A stretch of DNA of 19,114 nt from Gracilaria vermiculophylla (GCA_019155205.2 JAHNZQ020000308.1:1775038-1794151), one strand, 5' to 3'; counted from the stretch's first letter, positions 9,191 to 17,934 are shown. Made by a program: numbers and translations. The notes: generated from the letters alone by a model not told the origin.

Positions 9191-11278
9191 CTACGCTCCG
9201 TTCGAGAATGAATTGTCCACTGCGTCTTGCACCTTTTTAACCTTCCATTCGCCTGCACCGTCCAAAACGACGGCCAGCTCGTGAAATTTCATGACAGCTT
9301 TTCTGTGTGCGACTGAGAGAAGAGTAATGCCAGCATTTGTCATGGCTTGGTACAACGCAACTTCACCGTCAGCTGAAACAGCAGCGGTGCACTCGTCTAA
9401 GACTGCGTAACTTGGCTTGTGGTAAAGGAGACGGGCCACAGCCAATCGATTCCGTTCCCCTCCGCTGAGAACATCATCCCATGACATTTCACCATCAAAA
9501 CCCCCACATCGGGCAACGAGATGACCGAGTTCTACGCTGGATAAACTGGCCACGGCCGCCTTCTCGTCAAAAATAATCTGTTCGCCAATAACCACTCCAG
9601 GTAATCTTGGATACATGAGTTGTTCTCGAAGCGTACCAGCATACATATACGGTCGCTGAGACAAATAGAAAACATCTGTTCGGGCGGGCAAAGTGACTGT
9701 TCCAGCTTGAAGCGGCCAGAGTCCAGCGAGCATGCGGAGCACACTGCTCTTTCCACTACCGTTAGGGCCCAATATGATAACGCTAGAGCCTTGCAGTACC
9801 TCGAAACTGAGCTTCTGAACGAGAGGTGCCCCATCGGGAGACCACATCGAAACGTTTTCCAGAATAATACTTTTGCCGAACTGTCGCTTTGGCGGAAACG
9901 CCTTCGAGGCAGTTGAAATGCTCCTCTTCCCTGAATCCGAAGATCGTCGAATGACGTCATTGTCAGGATTGAAAACGCGATCTTGTAGTATACGGAAAGC
10001 TTCTAAATGGCCGTTTGGCTTTCCCAACTCTCTGATCTTCTCCATCATCTCTGAGACGCGGTCAGTATGGCCTGCCAGAGTATTAATTCTCTTGTACACG
10101 AGCACAAGCTCCCCCATGGCTGCTGAGGTTTGCATCATAAGTCGCATTGCGTTGATGTATTTTCCCGCTATCACATTTGTTGCTCCTCGTTGTTCGACAG
10201 GGGTGTAATATAAGGGAACGGCAAAAACTATAAGTCCTATAATGGATGCGGTGTACTTAACTAGATAGCCATCAAAGCACTGCTGAATAAATCGCTGAAT
10301 AACAGAGAGTTTCGAGTGACGAATCATGCGGGCAAGTCTTGTGTTGAGGGATAGCATCTCCGCCCGGCCAGCCGGTGGATCGTTGAAAGCAATCTCTTCC
10401 GCATTCGTAGCAATGCGTGAGTGTGCGGCTCGCAAATCAGCGCTGAGTGTTGCAAATTCCGACGTCATGCGACCGAGCGGTGGAGAAATGCGTCGCAGAA
10501 AGGCGCCAACAACAATGAAGTATACGTAAAGTGCAAATTGCCCTCTGTAGCCCATTATCGATGCTAGAGAACGTGAAAAGATGATGATGTCCAACAACGG
10601 TTTGAAGGTGTAGGAATAGATTTCAGCAAAGGTCTCGGAAAACTTCTCGACATCTTCGGTGATGCGCTGGTCAGGATGCGACAGACCGGACAACACACTG
10701 GCTGAATAATATGCACGATTCGCTAAGTAAAGACGGTGCAAATGACGAGCAAGGGCCGTTCGAAGCGCAAGTGAGACCGTAACTTGAGAAGCCTTCATCG
10801 CAGAAGTTACAATTGATGCAGGTATGGCAGTCAGTGCAAACTTGCCCAAAACGCGTCGAAACCCTCCCCAGTTCGCCGCAGTAATATTCTCAGCGCACTC
10901 GCCCTCCAAGGCGCACATGCGATCGCTTAGCAACGTTCGAGCTGTGAGTAGTACACCTTGTAGTGCAAGCAACGCTGCAGAGCGAGACATGGGACCCGGA
11001 ACACATACCCCCAAAATAGCGAGCAGGCGCCGTACAGAGCGAGCATCCAGATGGGCACGTCCGCGCGAAGAGCTCCTCTTCGAATCCCGGAGAGCGTGAG
11101 ACGTTAGGGCTTGTTGCTCGGAGCGCAGTGATCGCTGAAGCGCCCGTAGATGTCCGACTGCCACGGCTCCGCCACCGCCAGCAAAGAGCAGCGCAAGTAC
11201 TATACGCGAACGCGGCGTGAGAGTAATATACGAAAGAGACATCGACATCCGGCCCGAGGAGCTTGAAAGTTTGACCAT
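9191..11278 (-). CDS. Peroxisomal-type ABC half transporter, ABCD family
   Basis: A 695-residue half transporter with an N-terminal membrane domain and a C-terminal ATPase, the normal ABCD order and size. Hydrophobic segments lie near residues 25-45, 100-117, 145-162, 227-262 (two) and 341-358. Family marks in the membrane domain are HPDQRITEDV (201-210) and the EAA-like NAEEIAF (292-298). The ATPase has Walker A GPNGSGKSS (504-512), Q-loop Q541, signature LSGGE (604-608), Walker B YAVLDE with D628/E629, and H-loop H658, so it appears catalytically intact. Relatives work as dimers that import very-long-chain fatty acyl-CoA or related acyl substrates into peroxisomes for beta-oxidation. A plastid relative also exists in plants, so location is not certain. 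Plant ABCD1 is a fused full-size protein, whereas this is a half-size form. ATG 11278 is the first in-frame ATG after an in-frame upstream stop. Confidence 0.92.
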   Translation of the reverse strand: MVKLSSSSGRMSMSLSYITLTPRSRIVLALLFAGGGGAVAVGHLRALQRSLRSEQQALTSHALRDSKRSSSRGRAHLDARSVRRLLAILGVCVPGPMSRSAALLALQGVLLTARTLLSDRMCALEGECAENITAANWGGFRRVLGKFALTAIPASIVTSAMKASQVTVSLALRTALARHLHRLYLANRAYYSASVLSGLSHPDQRITEDVEKFSETFAEIYSYTFKPLLDIIIFSRSLASIMGYRGQFALYVYFIVVGAFLRRISPPLGRMTSEFATLSADLRAAHSRIATNAEEIAFNDPPAGRAEMLSLNTRLARMIRHSKLSVIQRFIQQCFDGYLVKYTASIIGLIVFAVPLYYTPVEQRGATNVIAGKYINAMRLMMQTSAAMGELVLVYKRINTLAGHTDRVSEMMEKIRELGKPNGHLEAFRILQDRVFNPDNDVIRRSSDSGKRSISTASKAFPPKRQFGKSIILENVSMWSPDGAPLVQKLSFEVLQGSSVIILGPNGSGKSSVLRMLAGLWPLQAGTVTLPARTDVFYLSQRPYMYAGTLREQLMYPRLPGVVIGEQIIFDEKAAVASLSSVELGHLVARCGGFDGEMSWDDVLSGGERNRLAVARLLYHKPSYAVLDECTAAVSADGEVALYQAMTNAGITLLSVAHRKAVMKFHELAVVLDGAGEWKVKKVQDAVDNSFSNGA

Positions 11279-12386
11279 GAGCTGAGCAGTATTGACCGCG
11301 GGCTCACCGATCAGACTTTCAATAGGAAACGCTCAGATGGTTTATTTTGAAGCTCGCAGCGCTCGTTTCCTATCGTATTGTCGCCTTGACAGGCAGTTCC
11401 CAGCACTCGCGGGAAACTCAATAATAAAGGCAACGCCCTGCGGCTCACCGCGTGCATCGAGCGGTTGAGCGTGCTCAGCCATTGCAAAATTTTAGGGGTG
11501 AGGCGAATATGTGTGGACACAGTAGTAGGCGTGCAAGCGTTTTACAGGATTATTGGGACAGTCTACTTCGCTCTACGCAGAGAATGCGACGATTTGACAC
11601 TGGACATGAGAAACAAGTCGCGAATTTGACAGACAAGGGCAACAAAAACAAGAACTGTACAGCAATACCCAGTACATCAGGGTTACTGTACCCTACCTAC
11701 CTGATTATGCATTTGGTGGAACAAGGAAACTATCGTGCTTCACATTAGTGATTAGAGTTAGGCTTTGATTAAAAGCAATACCGGGTCTGCTCTTTACGAA
11801 GACGTTCTCTGTCTCGTTTATAAGCTCCGCAGATTCCGCCTTCCCAGAGTTTTTTTTGGATGCTATTAAACTAGGATTGGTATATTACCAGCTACTAACA
11901 GGAACCTACACTACATCAATGCCCGCCCGCTGCCCCCCACAGAGAATGCATCTGCACATTCCATACCACGTTGCTTGCTCTTTTGCACTTGCTCACTTCA
12001 CGTTTGTATGAATTCATTTTAGCAATACAGCTTTCATTAGTTTGGTGCATATTCTCGTTCATACACAAAAAAAACCGGACGCAATACGAAGTGTCAGGTC
12101 TTTTTCATTTTGTCAGCCACTTTCTGTTGTTTACGGATACTGTAAAAGACCCAACTCTCCATTGTGGTGTTGTCACTCACGAGGCAAGACAACAGGTAAA
12201 CAATTTCTATGACACTCTCTACAAAAGAAGTTCGGATTCATATCAAGTATACACCCGAAAAGGTTTCCTCTCGAAAACATATCGTTCAATGATTCATATT
12301 AACGAATAAAGACGATATAACCGAGGGACTATTTTTCAGGTGACTCACAACTCACAGATTCCACAATCATCTCTGACCTGAGGCAA
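11279..12386. other. Intergenic region between divergent genes
   Basis: About 1.1 kb separates the divergent starts of the ABCD transporter and the propeller protein, so it should contain both promoters. No clear TATA box stands out for either. Short frames exist (plus strand 11452-11748 and 11971-12309, minus strand 11311-11520). The last two open only with TTG or GTG, and none resembles a known family. A minor inverted repeat, ATCAGG/CCTGAT, lies around 11677-11706. I see no transposon ends, tRNA or tandem repeats here. Confidence 0.5.
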
Positions 12387-12392
12387 ATGTGA
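12387..12392 (+). promoter_or_regulatory. Start-stop minimal uORF (ATGTGA)
   Basis: An ATG followed directly by TGA sits five nucleotides before the ATG chosen for the downstream gene (12398). Minimal start-stop uORFs are known to stall or divert ribosomes in other eukaryotes. The effect here is inferred, and the element may be chance. Confidence 0.25.
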
Positions 12393-12397
12393 ATAGA

Positions 12398-13897
12398 ATG
12401 AAGCACATGAACATCTTCTTTTTGACTACACTGACCATCATTTCTGTTGTTTGGGCTCATAGACCTGCTACGGTTCCAAGCACCATTGTCAACTCTTTTC
12501 TTCCGCGTGGTTTCAATGGCACAGTCCAAAGCATGGTTGTCGATGTGAACAAAAATATTTTTGCCGCTTGCTTCGATCCTGCCGACAGCGAGCATAGCTC
12601 AGCTTTCCTTCTAAAACTGGATCCAGAACTTCATATGGTATGGAGCAGAGAGTATGATGCTCTTCCTCTCATGTCCCCAACAATCGCTTTCTCTGACACA
12701 ATGGGTCTGTATATTGTCATTCCTACATTGGATTCCACGGCCAGTGACATTCAGGTATGGATTTACGAGATTGATGTCGATGATGGAAAAACAATTCAGG
12801 CTGTCCAAGTAGACAGTGTTAACTCTATTGCAGGATTTGGATTGAAGGCATTTGTGTCGGTCAGTGAATATGAAAGACCGACTATCCTCCTTTCGTATGT
12901 CGAGCTCCGCAAACCTGAAGAAGACACTGTGACCAAGATTTTCAAATTCCAAAAGATGGACTCCAGTATTCTCCATGAACAGTGGAGAACTCAGATACAC
13001 AACGCATCACGGATTACTGTATCTCATGATATTGCTGAACAGGTTCCAGGTGCAGGAATATATGTTGCCGAAATTATTCACGAACGAACGATTAACATGT
13101 CCAATACTGCAATGATAACGATGATTGACAAAAACGGTTCCATAGTATTCACCGAATCTTTCCCTACCATGAGTGAGAATGCTGAGATTTTATGTTTTAT
13201 TAGCGATGATATTGGATTGATGTACTTATCGGAATCCCCTTCATATCTCCATCACTTATCAATGATCTCTTTGAATGGAAGCTTTAGGATAACAAAAGTA
13301 TGGTCAGATACATCAGCACAAATCACCGCAATGCACATCTTACGAAACGGAAGCCTCTTATATGCACTTGGCGATTCGGAAAGTGTTCGAGACTTCAATG
13401 TTTCACGGCGCTCTGAAAAAGTACCTCTCTTTGTTGTGTACGACCGCAACGGATCCACTATTCTCACGGAGAAACACAATCAGAGCATGAAAGGCGTCCG
13501 TCTGCATTTAAAAACGTTTGCAATGAAAAACGAGGCCGTAAGTTCGGCAATCGTTTTGGGAGGGGATTTCCAGCTTGCCCGAACTGACGGAAGTTTCGGA
13601 CGCGCTCAAATATCACTTGCTTCTTACATTTTTCCAATCGTAGCTTCTCGACCTGAGGTCGACCCAGTCTTCTCTCCAGATCCCGTTACACCATTTCGGA
13701 ATCATACAGATGAATCGGGCAAGACCCAGAACTGGTCTCGAGCTGTCATTATCGGGATAACCAGCGTAATTTCCGGAGTAATTGTCGTGGTGGTGATCTT
13801 TTCATGCATGCTCCAAAGAGGGTTCTCAAAATTTTCTCGAGAGAAACACAATGAGAGTTCATTGAGCATTTCCCGGAAACTCTCGACGTTCTCGTGA
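12398..13897 (+). CDS. Predicted type I membrane protein with beta-propeller-like repeats
   Basis: 499 residues from the first ATG (A at -3). The frame also extends upstream, but only to a GTG. Residues 1-20 form a typical signal peptide (MKHM, a hydrophobic core, then VVWA). Residues about 449-472 form one membrane helix, followed by a short basic, serine-rich tail of about 27 residues. The region between carries eleven N-glycosylation sequons (N40, N202, N233, N246, N293, N317, N334, N351, N361, N435, N445), fitting passage through the secretory pathway. At least three segments (about 42-88, 205-257, 308-362) repeat one pattern: small-residue strand, 'iya' strand, variable loop, then a strand ending in D-x-N/E-G-s-x-v-w or similar. 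This resembles SBBP/WD40-like propeller blades. No catalytic motif is visible and no function can be assigned; an adhesion or receptor-like surface role is only a guess. It converges on the cycloartenol synthase with a 77 bp gap. Confidence 0.8.
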   Translation: MKHMNIFFLTTLTIISVVWAHRPATVPSTIVNSFLPRGFNGTVQSMVVDVNKNIFAACFDPADSEHSSAFLLKLDPELHMVWSREYDALPLMSPTIAFSDTMGLYIVIPTLDSTASDIQVWIYEIDVDDGKTIQAVQVDSVNSIAGFGLKAFVSVSEYERPTILLSYVELRKPEEDTVTKIFKFQKMDSSILHEQWRTQIHNASRITVSHDIAEQVPGAGIYVAEIIHERTINMSNTAMITMIDKNGSIVFTESFPTMSENAEILCFISDDIGLMYLSESPSYLHHLSMISLNGSFRITKVWSDTSAQITAMHILRNGSLLYALGDSESVRDFNVSRRSEKVPLFVVYDRNGSTILTEKHNQSMKGVRLHLKTFAMKNEAVSSAIVLGGDFQLARTDGSFGRAQISLASYIFPIVASRPEVDPVFSPDPVTPFRNHTDESGKTQNWSRAVIIGITSVISGVIVVVVIFSCMLQRGFSKFSREKHNESSLSISRKLSTFS

Positions 13898-13974
13898 CAT
13901 ACAGAAAATCAGTAGGAAGATTAGAAAAAAAATCGTTGAGATAGTGAAAACTGTTATACTATCTATGGTCTGTC

Positions 13975-16218
13975 CTACAAAGCTGAGTAATACTTGCGGT
14001 ATTGAGAAAGGGCCCAGATCGGAAAGATGTTGCGGTATTGAGCATAAGAGATCATGCAATTCTTATTGAATACACCGCAAATGCTTTGCTGTGGCCAGTC
14101 TCCGTCATCTTCCTGAGACCGAATGAGAAATTCGGCAGCCTTCCGCAACGGTTTCTTATTAGGCCATTTCGCCATACTTAAACCTACGAGTGCCCAACCC
14201 GTGCTGACTACGAGCCCCTGCTTTGAGTGTACGTATACTAGGCTTTCAGAGCTTAGATAACTTTCTCCCCAACTACCGTCTTCTTTCTGTTTGCTCAAAA
14301 CAAATTCACATGCCCGCCGCATTGAAGTGCTCGAATCAGGCGTGAGTCCAACAGAAGAGTATGCATCCATGGCAAACCAAAACGCGTAGAGAAAACAAAC
14401 ACCCCAACTTCCATACCACGAACCATCCCCTCTCTGCATAGACTCAATAAACATGACGCCTTTTTCAATTGAGCAGTCTATTCTAGCCCTCAATGGATGG
14501 TTAGGATAGGCTTTTCGAAACTCTCCTAAACCTTTCATGGCCGAAGCAGAGCATTCCACATATGAGTAGTCAATCATTATGTCTCCGAAGACTTCGGACG
14601 GATTCAGAAATTCCAGCCATCTTGGGCCACGAGTAAGCTCGTAAGTAGCCCAACCTCCGTCCTTGTTCTGATAACTAAGAATCATTTCAGCCGCTTCGGC
14701 AAGCTGAGTAAGAGAAATATGTTCTGTTTTTGGAATCCACTCACCTTCTTCACTTTGCAGCAACAACGCCGCCGCAAGACCTTCCCCGGTGCAGTCGGCA
14801 ATGGGCCACCCATGATCTCGTGTACTGAAAGGCCATGCGCCTTTGCTTGGATGCCGATAGTATCTTTCACGGTCAGGAACGTTCTCTCGAACTTGTGTGA
14901 TCCTGATGTAATTATGGGCCAGTGACAATGTTCTTACAAAGGGCCGTAGGATAATTTTTCCTGCCGCCATAAACGCTTGACTCGTAAATGCCGTGTCCCA
15001 AAGTTGAGAACCATTGTATCCTTGCATTTTCATACCATCTTCAGCAAGCCATAGGTAGTCCTTCAGCCTGTCACGATGCTTCGCTACTTCCTCGCTGTTT
15101 GGGTTATCAAACCATACACACAAGAAATTGATCACCTTATTTACCGGACCAATATCAATGTGATCCGAAAACCGATCTTCTCCTTTGACAAGAAAAAGGG
15201 TTTCTTGAAGTGCTTTTTGTCTCAGGACTTTCTTAAACGGAAACCATGCTTTCTCAAAAACTGTTAGCACGCCCCACAAGATGCGTTGCATATAAGGCCT
15301 CTTCACATAGACGTCTTCTTCGCAGCATTTGCCTCTGAAGCTTGCCCAGTTTATTTCGCCGTATGGTTCTCCGTACAGTTCTTCTCGAAGTTCTGTGACA
15401 ATGTCAGTCTGCTCACCGACAGCCTTTCTCCCATATAAGTAGCTCATCGGGAGGTAAACAACCCGGCAATGGCACCAAAACCGAGCAGGGTGCATCGGAA
15501 GCGCATATGGTAAAAGCCAAAATTCCGGTGTCAATGGGTCCACACCATCCCATTCGTAAACACCTAAAACCGAAAGCCAGAACTTGCCCCAGCCAGGAAT
15601 GCCCCCCGCTCCCCCATGGTCTAGGATCCACTGCCTTGCTCGCACGGCATCCGGATCGTCAGGATCCACTCCCAACAATCTCAGTGCAACATAGTTCAAA
15701 CCAGTTCCAAACATTATTGACTTATGTTCGATGTGCAATCCAAATCCACCGTCATTGTTCTGGTGATTACGAAGATAACGGATCATTTCGTGTTTTTGAG
15801 AGGGATGAAGAATTGTCTTAGAAACATAACAAGCAATAACCATCCCTGGTAAGAGAAACATCGGCCCTGCATAGTCACCTGCCCAATGCCCATCTCCACA
15901 CTGAAGCGTTGCAAAATATGCTATCCCTTTATGAATGGCCACGGCCAATGGATCTTCGCGGAGATGATCAGGAACGGGCTCGATTCTGCCTGAAGTTGGA
16001 TTTCCTTCTATCAATCCATGGGCACCAAGAATGCGAAGTACGCGATCTGATGAATGGTTCGTGTTGTGACGATTGGCAGCGAAAGTTGTCCGTGCTTCTT
16101 GCAGTTCTGAAAGAAGCGGTTCTTCGCATATTCCATTGGGCTCCCACCACTGCCTTCCTCTTTCGAATCGGAGCTTCCACATCTTTTGGTGGCCTTCAGT
16201 GGTTTCCATTTTTATCAT
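13975..16218 (-). CDS. CAS1: Cycloartenol synthase (oxidosqualene cyclase)
   Basis: Cyclises 2,3-oxidosqualene to cycloartenol, the entry step of plant- and algal-type sterol synthesis, on the ER membrane. The length of 747 residues matches the family (about 760). Start features MWKLRFERG, several QW repeats (such as QCGDGHW, QNKDGGW, MQRGDGSW, QKEDGSW) and the end YRNIFPIWALSQYR are all typical. The catalytic aspartate is D475 in DCTGE, where most family members have DCTAE. The three product-determining positions are Tyr401 (GYNGSQ), His469 and Ile473 (HGWPIAD). They match Tyr410/His477/Ile481 of Arabidopsis CAS1 and not the Thr/Cys/Val set of human lanosterol synthase. The open frame reaches 16221 but begins with TTG. 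ATG 16218 is the longest true start, and ATG 16209 has a better context (A at -3, G at +4). No introns. Confidence 0.93.
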   Translation of the reverse strand: MIKMETTEGHQKMWKLRFERGRQWWEPNGICEEPLLSELQEARTTFAANRHNTNHSSDRVLRILGAHGLIEGNPTSGRIEPVPDHLREDPLAVAIHKGIAYFATLQCGDGHWAGDYAGPMFLLPGMVIACYVSKTILHPSQKHEMIRYLRNHQNNDGGFGLHIEHKSIMFGTGLNYVALRLLGVDPDDPDAVRARQWILDHGGAGGIPGWGKFWLSVLGVYEWDGVDPLTPEFWLLPYALPMHPARFWCHCRVVYLPMSYLYGRKAVGEQTDIVTELREELYGEPYGEINWASFRGKCCEEDVYVKRPYMQRILWGVLTVFEKAWFPFKKVLRQKALQETLFLVKGEDRFSDHIDIGPVNKVINFLCVWFDNPNSEEVAKHRDRLKDYLWLAEDGMKMQGYNGSQLWDTAFTSQAFMAAGKIILRPFVRTLSLAHNYIRITQVRENVPDRERYYRHPSKGAWPFSTRDHGWPIADCTGEGLAAALLLQSEEGEWIPKTEHISLTQLAEAAEMILSYQNKDGGWATYELTRGPRWLEFLNPSEVFGDIMIDYSYVECSASAMKGLGEFRKAYPNHPLRARIDCSIEKGVMFIESMQRGDGSWYGSWGVCFLYAFWFAMDAYSSVGLTPDSSTSMRRACEFVLSKQKEDGSWGESYLSSESLVYVHSKQGLVVSTGWALVGLSMAKWPNKKPLRKAAEFLIRSQEDDGDWPQQSICGVFNKNCMISYAQYRNIFPIWALSQYRKYYSAL

Positions 16219-16311
16219 CAAGCTCGTTACTTCTAATTGGTTAAGATATTCGAGAAGAAAAAGGTCGACATACTGTCCGCACCCGGCTCATCACTGTGAT
16301 AATGTCATCAG

Positions 16312-16454
16312 TACAGTGCGTTTCAAAACATAGACTGGTTCAAAAACATACGACATGCTGTGCGGCGCGACGCTCAATAGTTTATTTTGCATCTTTTTCG
16401 CTGAAAAACGCTAATGCTGTAGGATTTCTGCGTTGAAATCGCCTCTGCACTGTA
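16312..16454. mobile_element. Possible 143 bp Tc1-type MITE
   Basis: The left end TACAGTGCGTTTCAAAAC (16312) matches the terminal repeat of the transposase-bearing copy at 16724 and the ends at 1722-1759. The best partner to the right is TTGAAA, a seven-base spacer, then TGCACTGTA ending at 16454. This pairs only if a short insertion in the right repeat is allowed, so the left end is convincing and the right end weak. The element lies 94 bp upstream of the cycloartenol synthase start and could contribute to its promoter. Confidence 0.35.
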
Positions 16455-16507
16455 ATCTCACATGTAGTTTTTATTGGTAGTTTAGTAATTTTTGTCTCCG
16501 GAATGAG

Positions 16508-16515
16508 TATAAAAG
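16508..16515 (+). promoter_or_regulatory. TATA-like box before the structured region
   Basis: TATAAAAG on the plus strand, about 17 bp before the first hairpin of the structured cluster. A start site about 30 bp downstream would fall inside that first hairpin, so either the hairpin is not wholly transcribed or the match is chance. Confidence 0.25.
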
Positions 16516-16524
16516 GGAAGTGCG

Positions 16525-16691
16525 CTCGGGTTTTGAGGATTAACCTCACCGAGAAGATCACCAAAAGGAAAATTTTAAAGCTACGGACAAACGGTCCGTC
16601 AATTATCAGCTAAGGACAGGTTGTCCCCCCACGCCCATCGGGGGGTACCTAGGACACCGGTCAGTAGGTGTCCAGTCCTTACGAATGTAAG
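16525..16691 (+). ncRNA. Cluster of strong inverted repeats, candidate structured RNA or DNA element
   Basis: Successive perfect stems: CTCGG/CCGAG (16525-16529 with 16549-16553) enclosing TGAGG/CCTCA (16534-16538 with 16544-16548); ACGGAC/GTCCGT (16583-16588 with 16594-16599, 5 nt loop). Then a three-way junction closed by TAAGGAC/GTCCTTA (16611-16617 with 16675-16681). Its first arm is AGGT/ACCT (16618-16621 with 16647-16650) plus CCCCCC/GGGGGG (16625-16630 with 16640-16645). Its second arm is GGACACC/GGTGTCC (16652-16658 with 16667-16673). Junction linkers are 0, 1 and 1 nt. I could not match it to tRNA, 5S, spliceosomal RNA, hammerhead, HDV-like, twister or TPP consensus. No protein frame explains it. 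The strand is uncertain because palindromes read both ways; plus is favoured only by the TATA-like box. Confidence 0.4.
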
Positions 16692-16723
16692 TCACAAATG
16701 CAAGGTTTCGGCATCGAATTGAT

Positions 16724-17898
16724 GTACAGTGCGTTTAAAAATCATATCGCGCCTAAAAAACGCGCCAAAGTAGTACTCTAGTGCGCCTTTTGCAGAACAT
16801 ACAAGTAAAAACCGTGTCATAATCATAACACTACGTCATCAATATCCATATTTATGGCTAAAGATTCAACTCTTTTGCGCTCCAAAAAGCTTGAAATCAT
16901 ACAACTAAAAGCTAATAGACAATTATATGTTGAAATTATCCGAGTTTTAAAATGTCATTCAGTCACAATTCTCCGTATTTCTAACACACCATCAACCCGT
17001 AGAACAAAAACATCTACAGGGCCTAAAACGTTTCTAATTTCGGCAGTGAAACGCGGTAGAAAAATGTCAAAAAAGAGTTTCATGCATAAAAATTGAAAAA
17101 ACCATAAAGCTCATTGTTTCTAAATTAACAGTTTGATATAAAATCAAGAAACAAAACTATATTCAAGTATACAAAAATGAGTAAACCATTCGTTTTAAAA
17201 TATATCCATCAGCAAGAAAAGATATATTGGTATGCAAACATTGTGTAGTAGAAAGCTACATGGGGCAAAGGTAGTTTTTCTGACAAACAAAAATTCAACT
17301 CGGATGTTACAAATTGTTATAATGTCTATTGACATGATCTAAGAAAGGAACTCTCTGAATTCCGGACAAAAAACTCTGGAGGCGATTCTGTAATGGTCTA
17401 GACTGGCATGTCAGAATATGTGAAAAAAAGTATTCATTTCTTCCTACACATACAGGCTCTGAATGCAATAAAGAAGTTGTTTGTAACTGTAAGCTACCTT
17501 ACAGATATTTTGCACAAGAAAGACGTTTAATTTTCAAGCAAGATAATTACTTGGTATACATATCTATAATGGTGTTCGATTGGCTAAGAGAAGCAATGGC
17601 TACGGTAATGGGTTGGTCAGCACGCTCACCAGACGTAAATCTCATTAAAAATGGATGGGATTTATTATCAAGCATGGTTTATGGCCATGGAAGGCAGTTC
17701 AGCACAGTTTTTTATTTGAAAAACTGTACTACAAAATTGTTGGGACAATACTTCTATATTGACAATTAATGAATACATCTTTTTGATGCCCAAACGCTGT
17801 ATTTGCGTTATGCAGCAAAACGTTGGACGAATTAGATACTGAATCACCAAAACAGAGTTAAACTTAATAAAGATTTTATGATTTTGAAATGGTTTTTG
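16724..17898 (+). mobile_element. Degenerate Tc1/mariner element, copy A
   Basis: The left terminal repeat TACAGTGCGTTTAAAAATC begins at 16724, 130 bp before a transposase start codon. The right end is decayed: TATGATTTTGAAATG at 17877 is the best match to the inverted terminal repeat. A length of about 1.2 kb is usual for the superfamily. The sequence is more AT-rich than the genes to the left. It lies tail-to-tail with copy B. Confidence 0.65.
16854..17842 (+). pseudogene. Broken Tc1/mariner transposase (copy A)
   Basis: DNA-binding part: MAKDSTLLRSKK at 16854, a helix-turn-helix-like stretch and a degraded GRPKKLS-type hinge (TGPKTFLIS), ending at a stop at 17096. The catalytic domain then reappears in other frames: SDKQKFN with the first Asp at 17282-17284; HDLRKE; NSGGDSVMV; QDN with the second Asp at 17542-17544; WSARSPDVNLIKN; HGRQF; and the family C-terminus MPKRCICV ending at 17842. 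At least three frameshifts separate these blocks. Two conserved Trp codons have become stops (17330-17332 and 17399-17401). The third catalytic residue, expected Glu 34 residues after the second Asp, is Lys (AAA, 17647-17649). It cannot be active. Confidence 0.8.
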
Positions 17899-17934
17899 GA
17901 TTTGAATTTGTTTTAAATCTTAATCTTGTATTCG

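Noticed and set aside
11311..11520. N-terminal extension or transit peptide exon for the ABCD transporter
   Set aside because: It is in a different phase, begins with GTG, and there is no supported splice junction; ATG 11278 already gives a complete family-length protein.
11971..12309. 112-codon open frame upstream of the propeller gene
   Set aside because: It opens with TTG, has no suitable internal ATG, is low in complexity and matches nothing I know.
14794..15018. Lanosterol synthase or squalene-hopene cyclase identity
   Set aside because: The Tyr/His/Ile triad is cycloartenol-type, and the catalytic motif is DCTGE rather than the DXDD motif of squalene-hopene cyclases.
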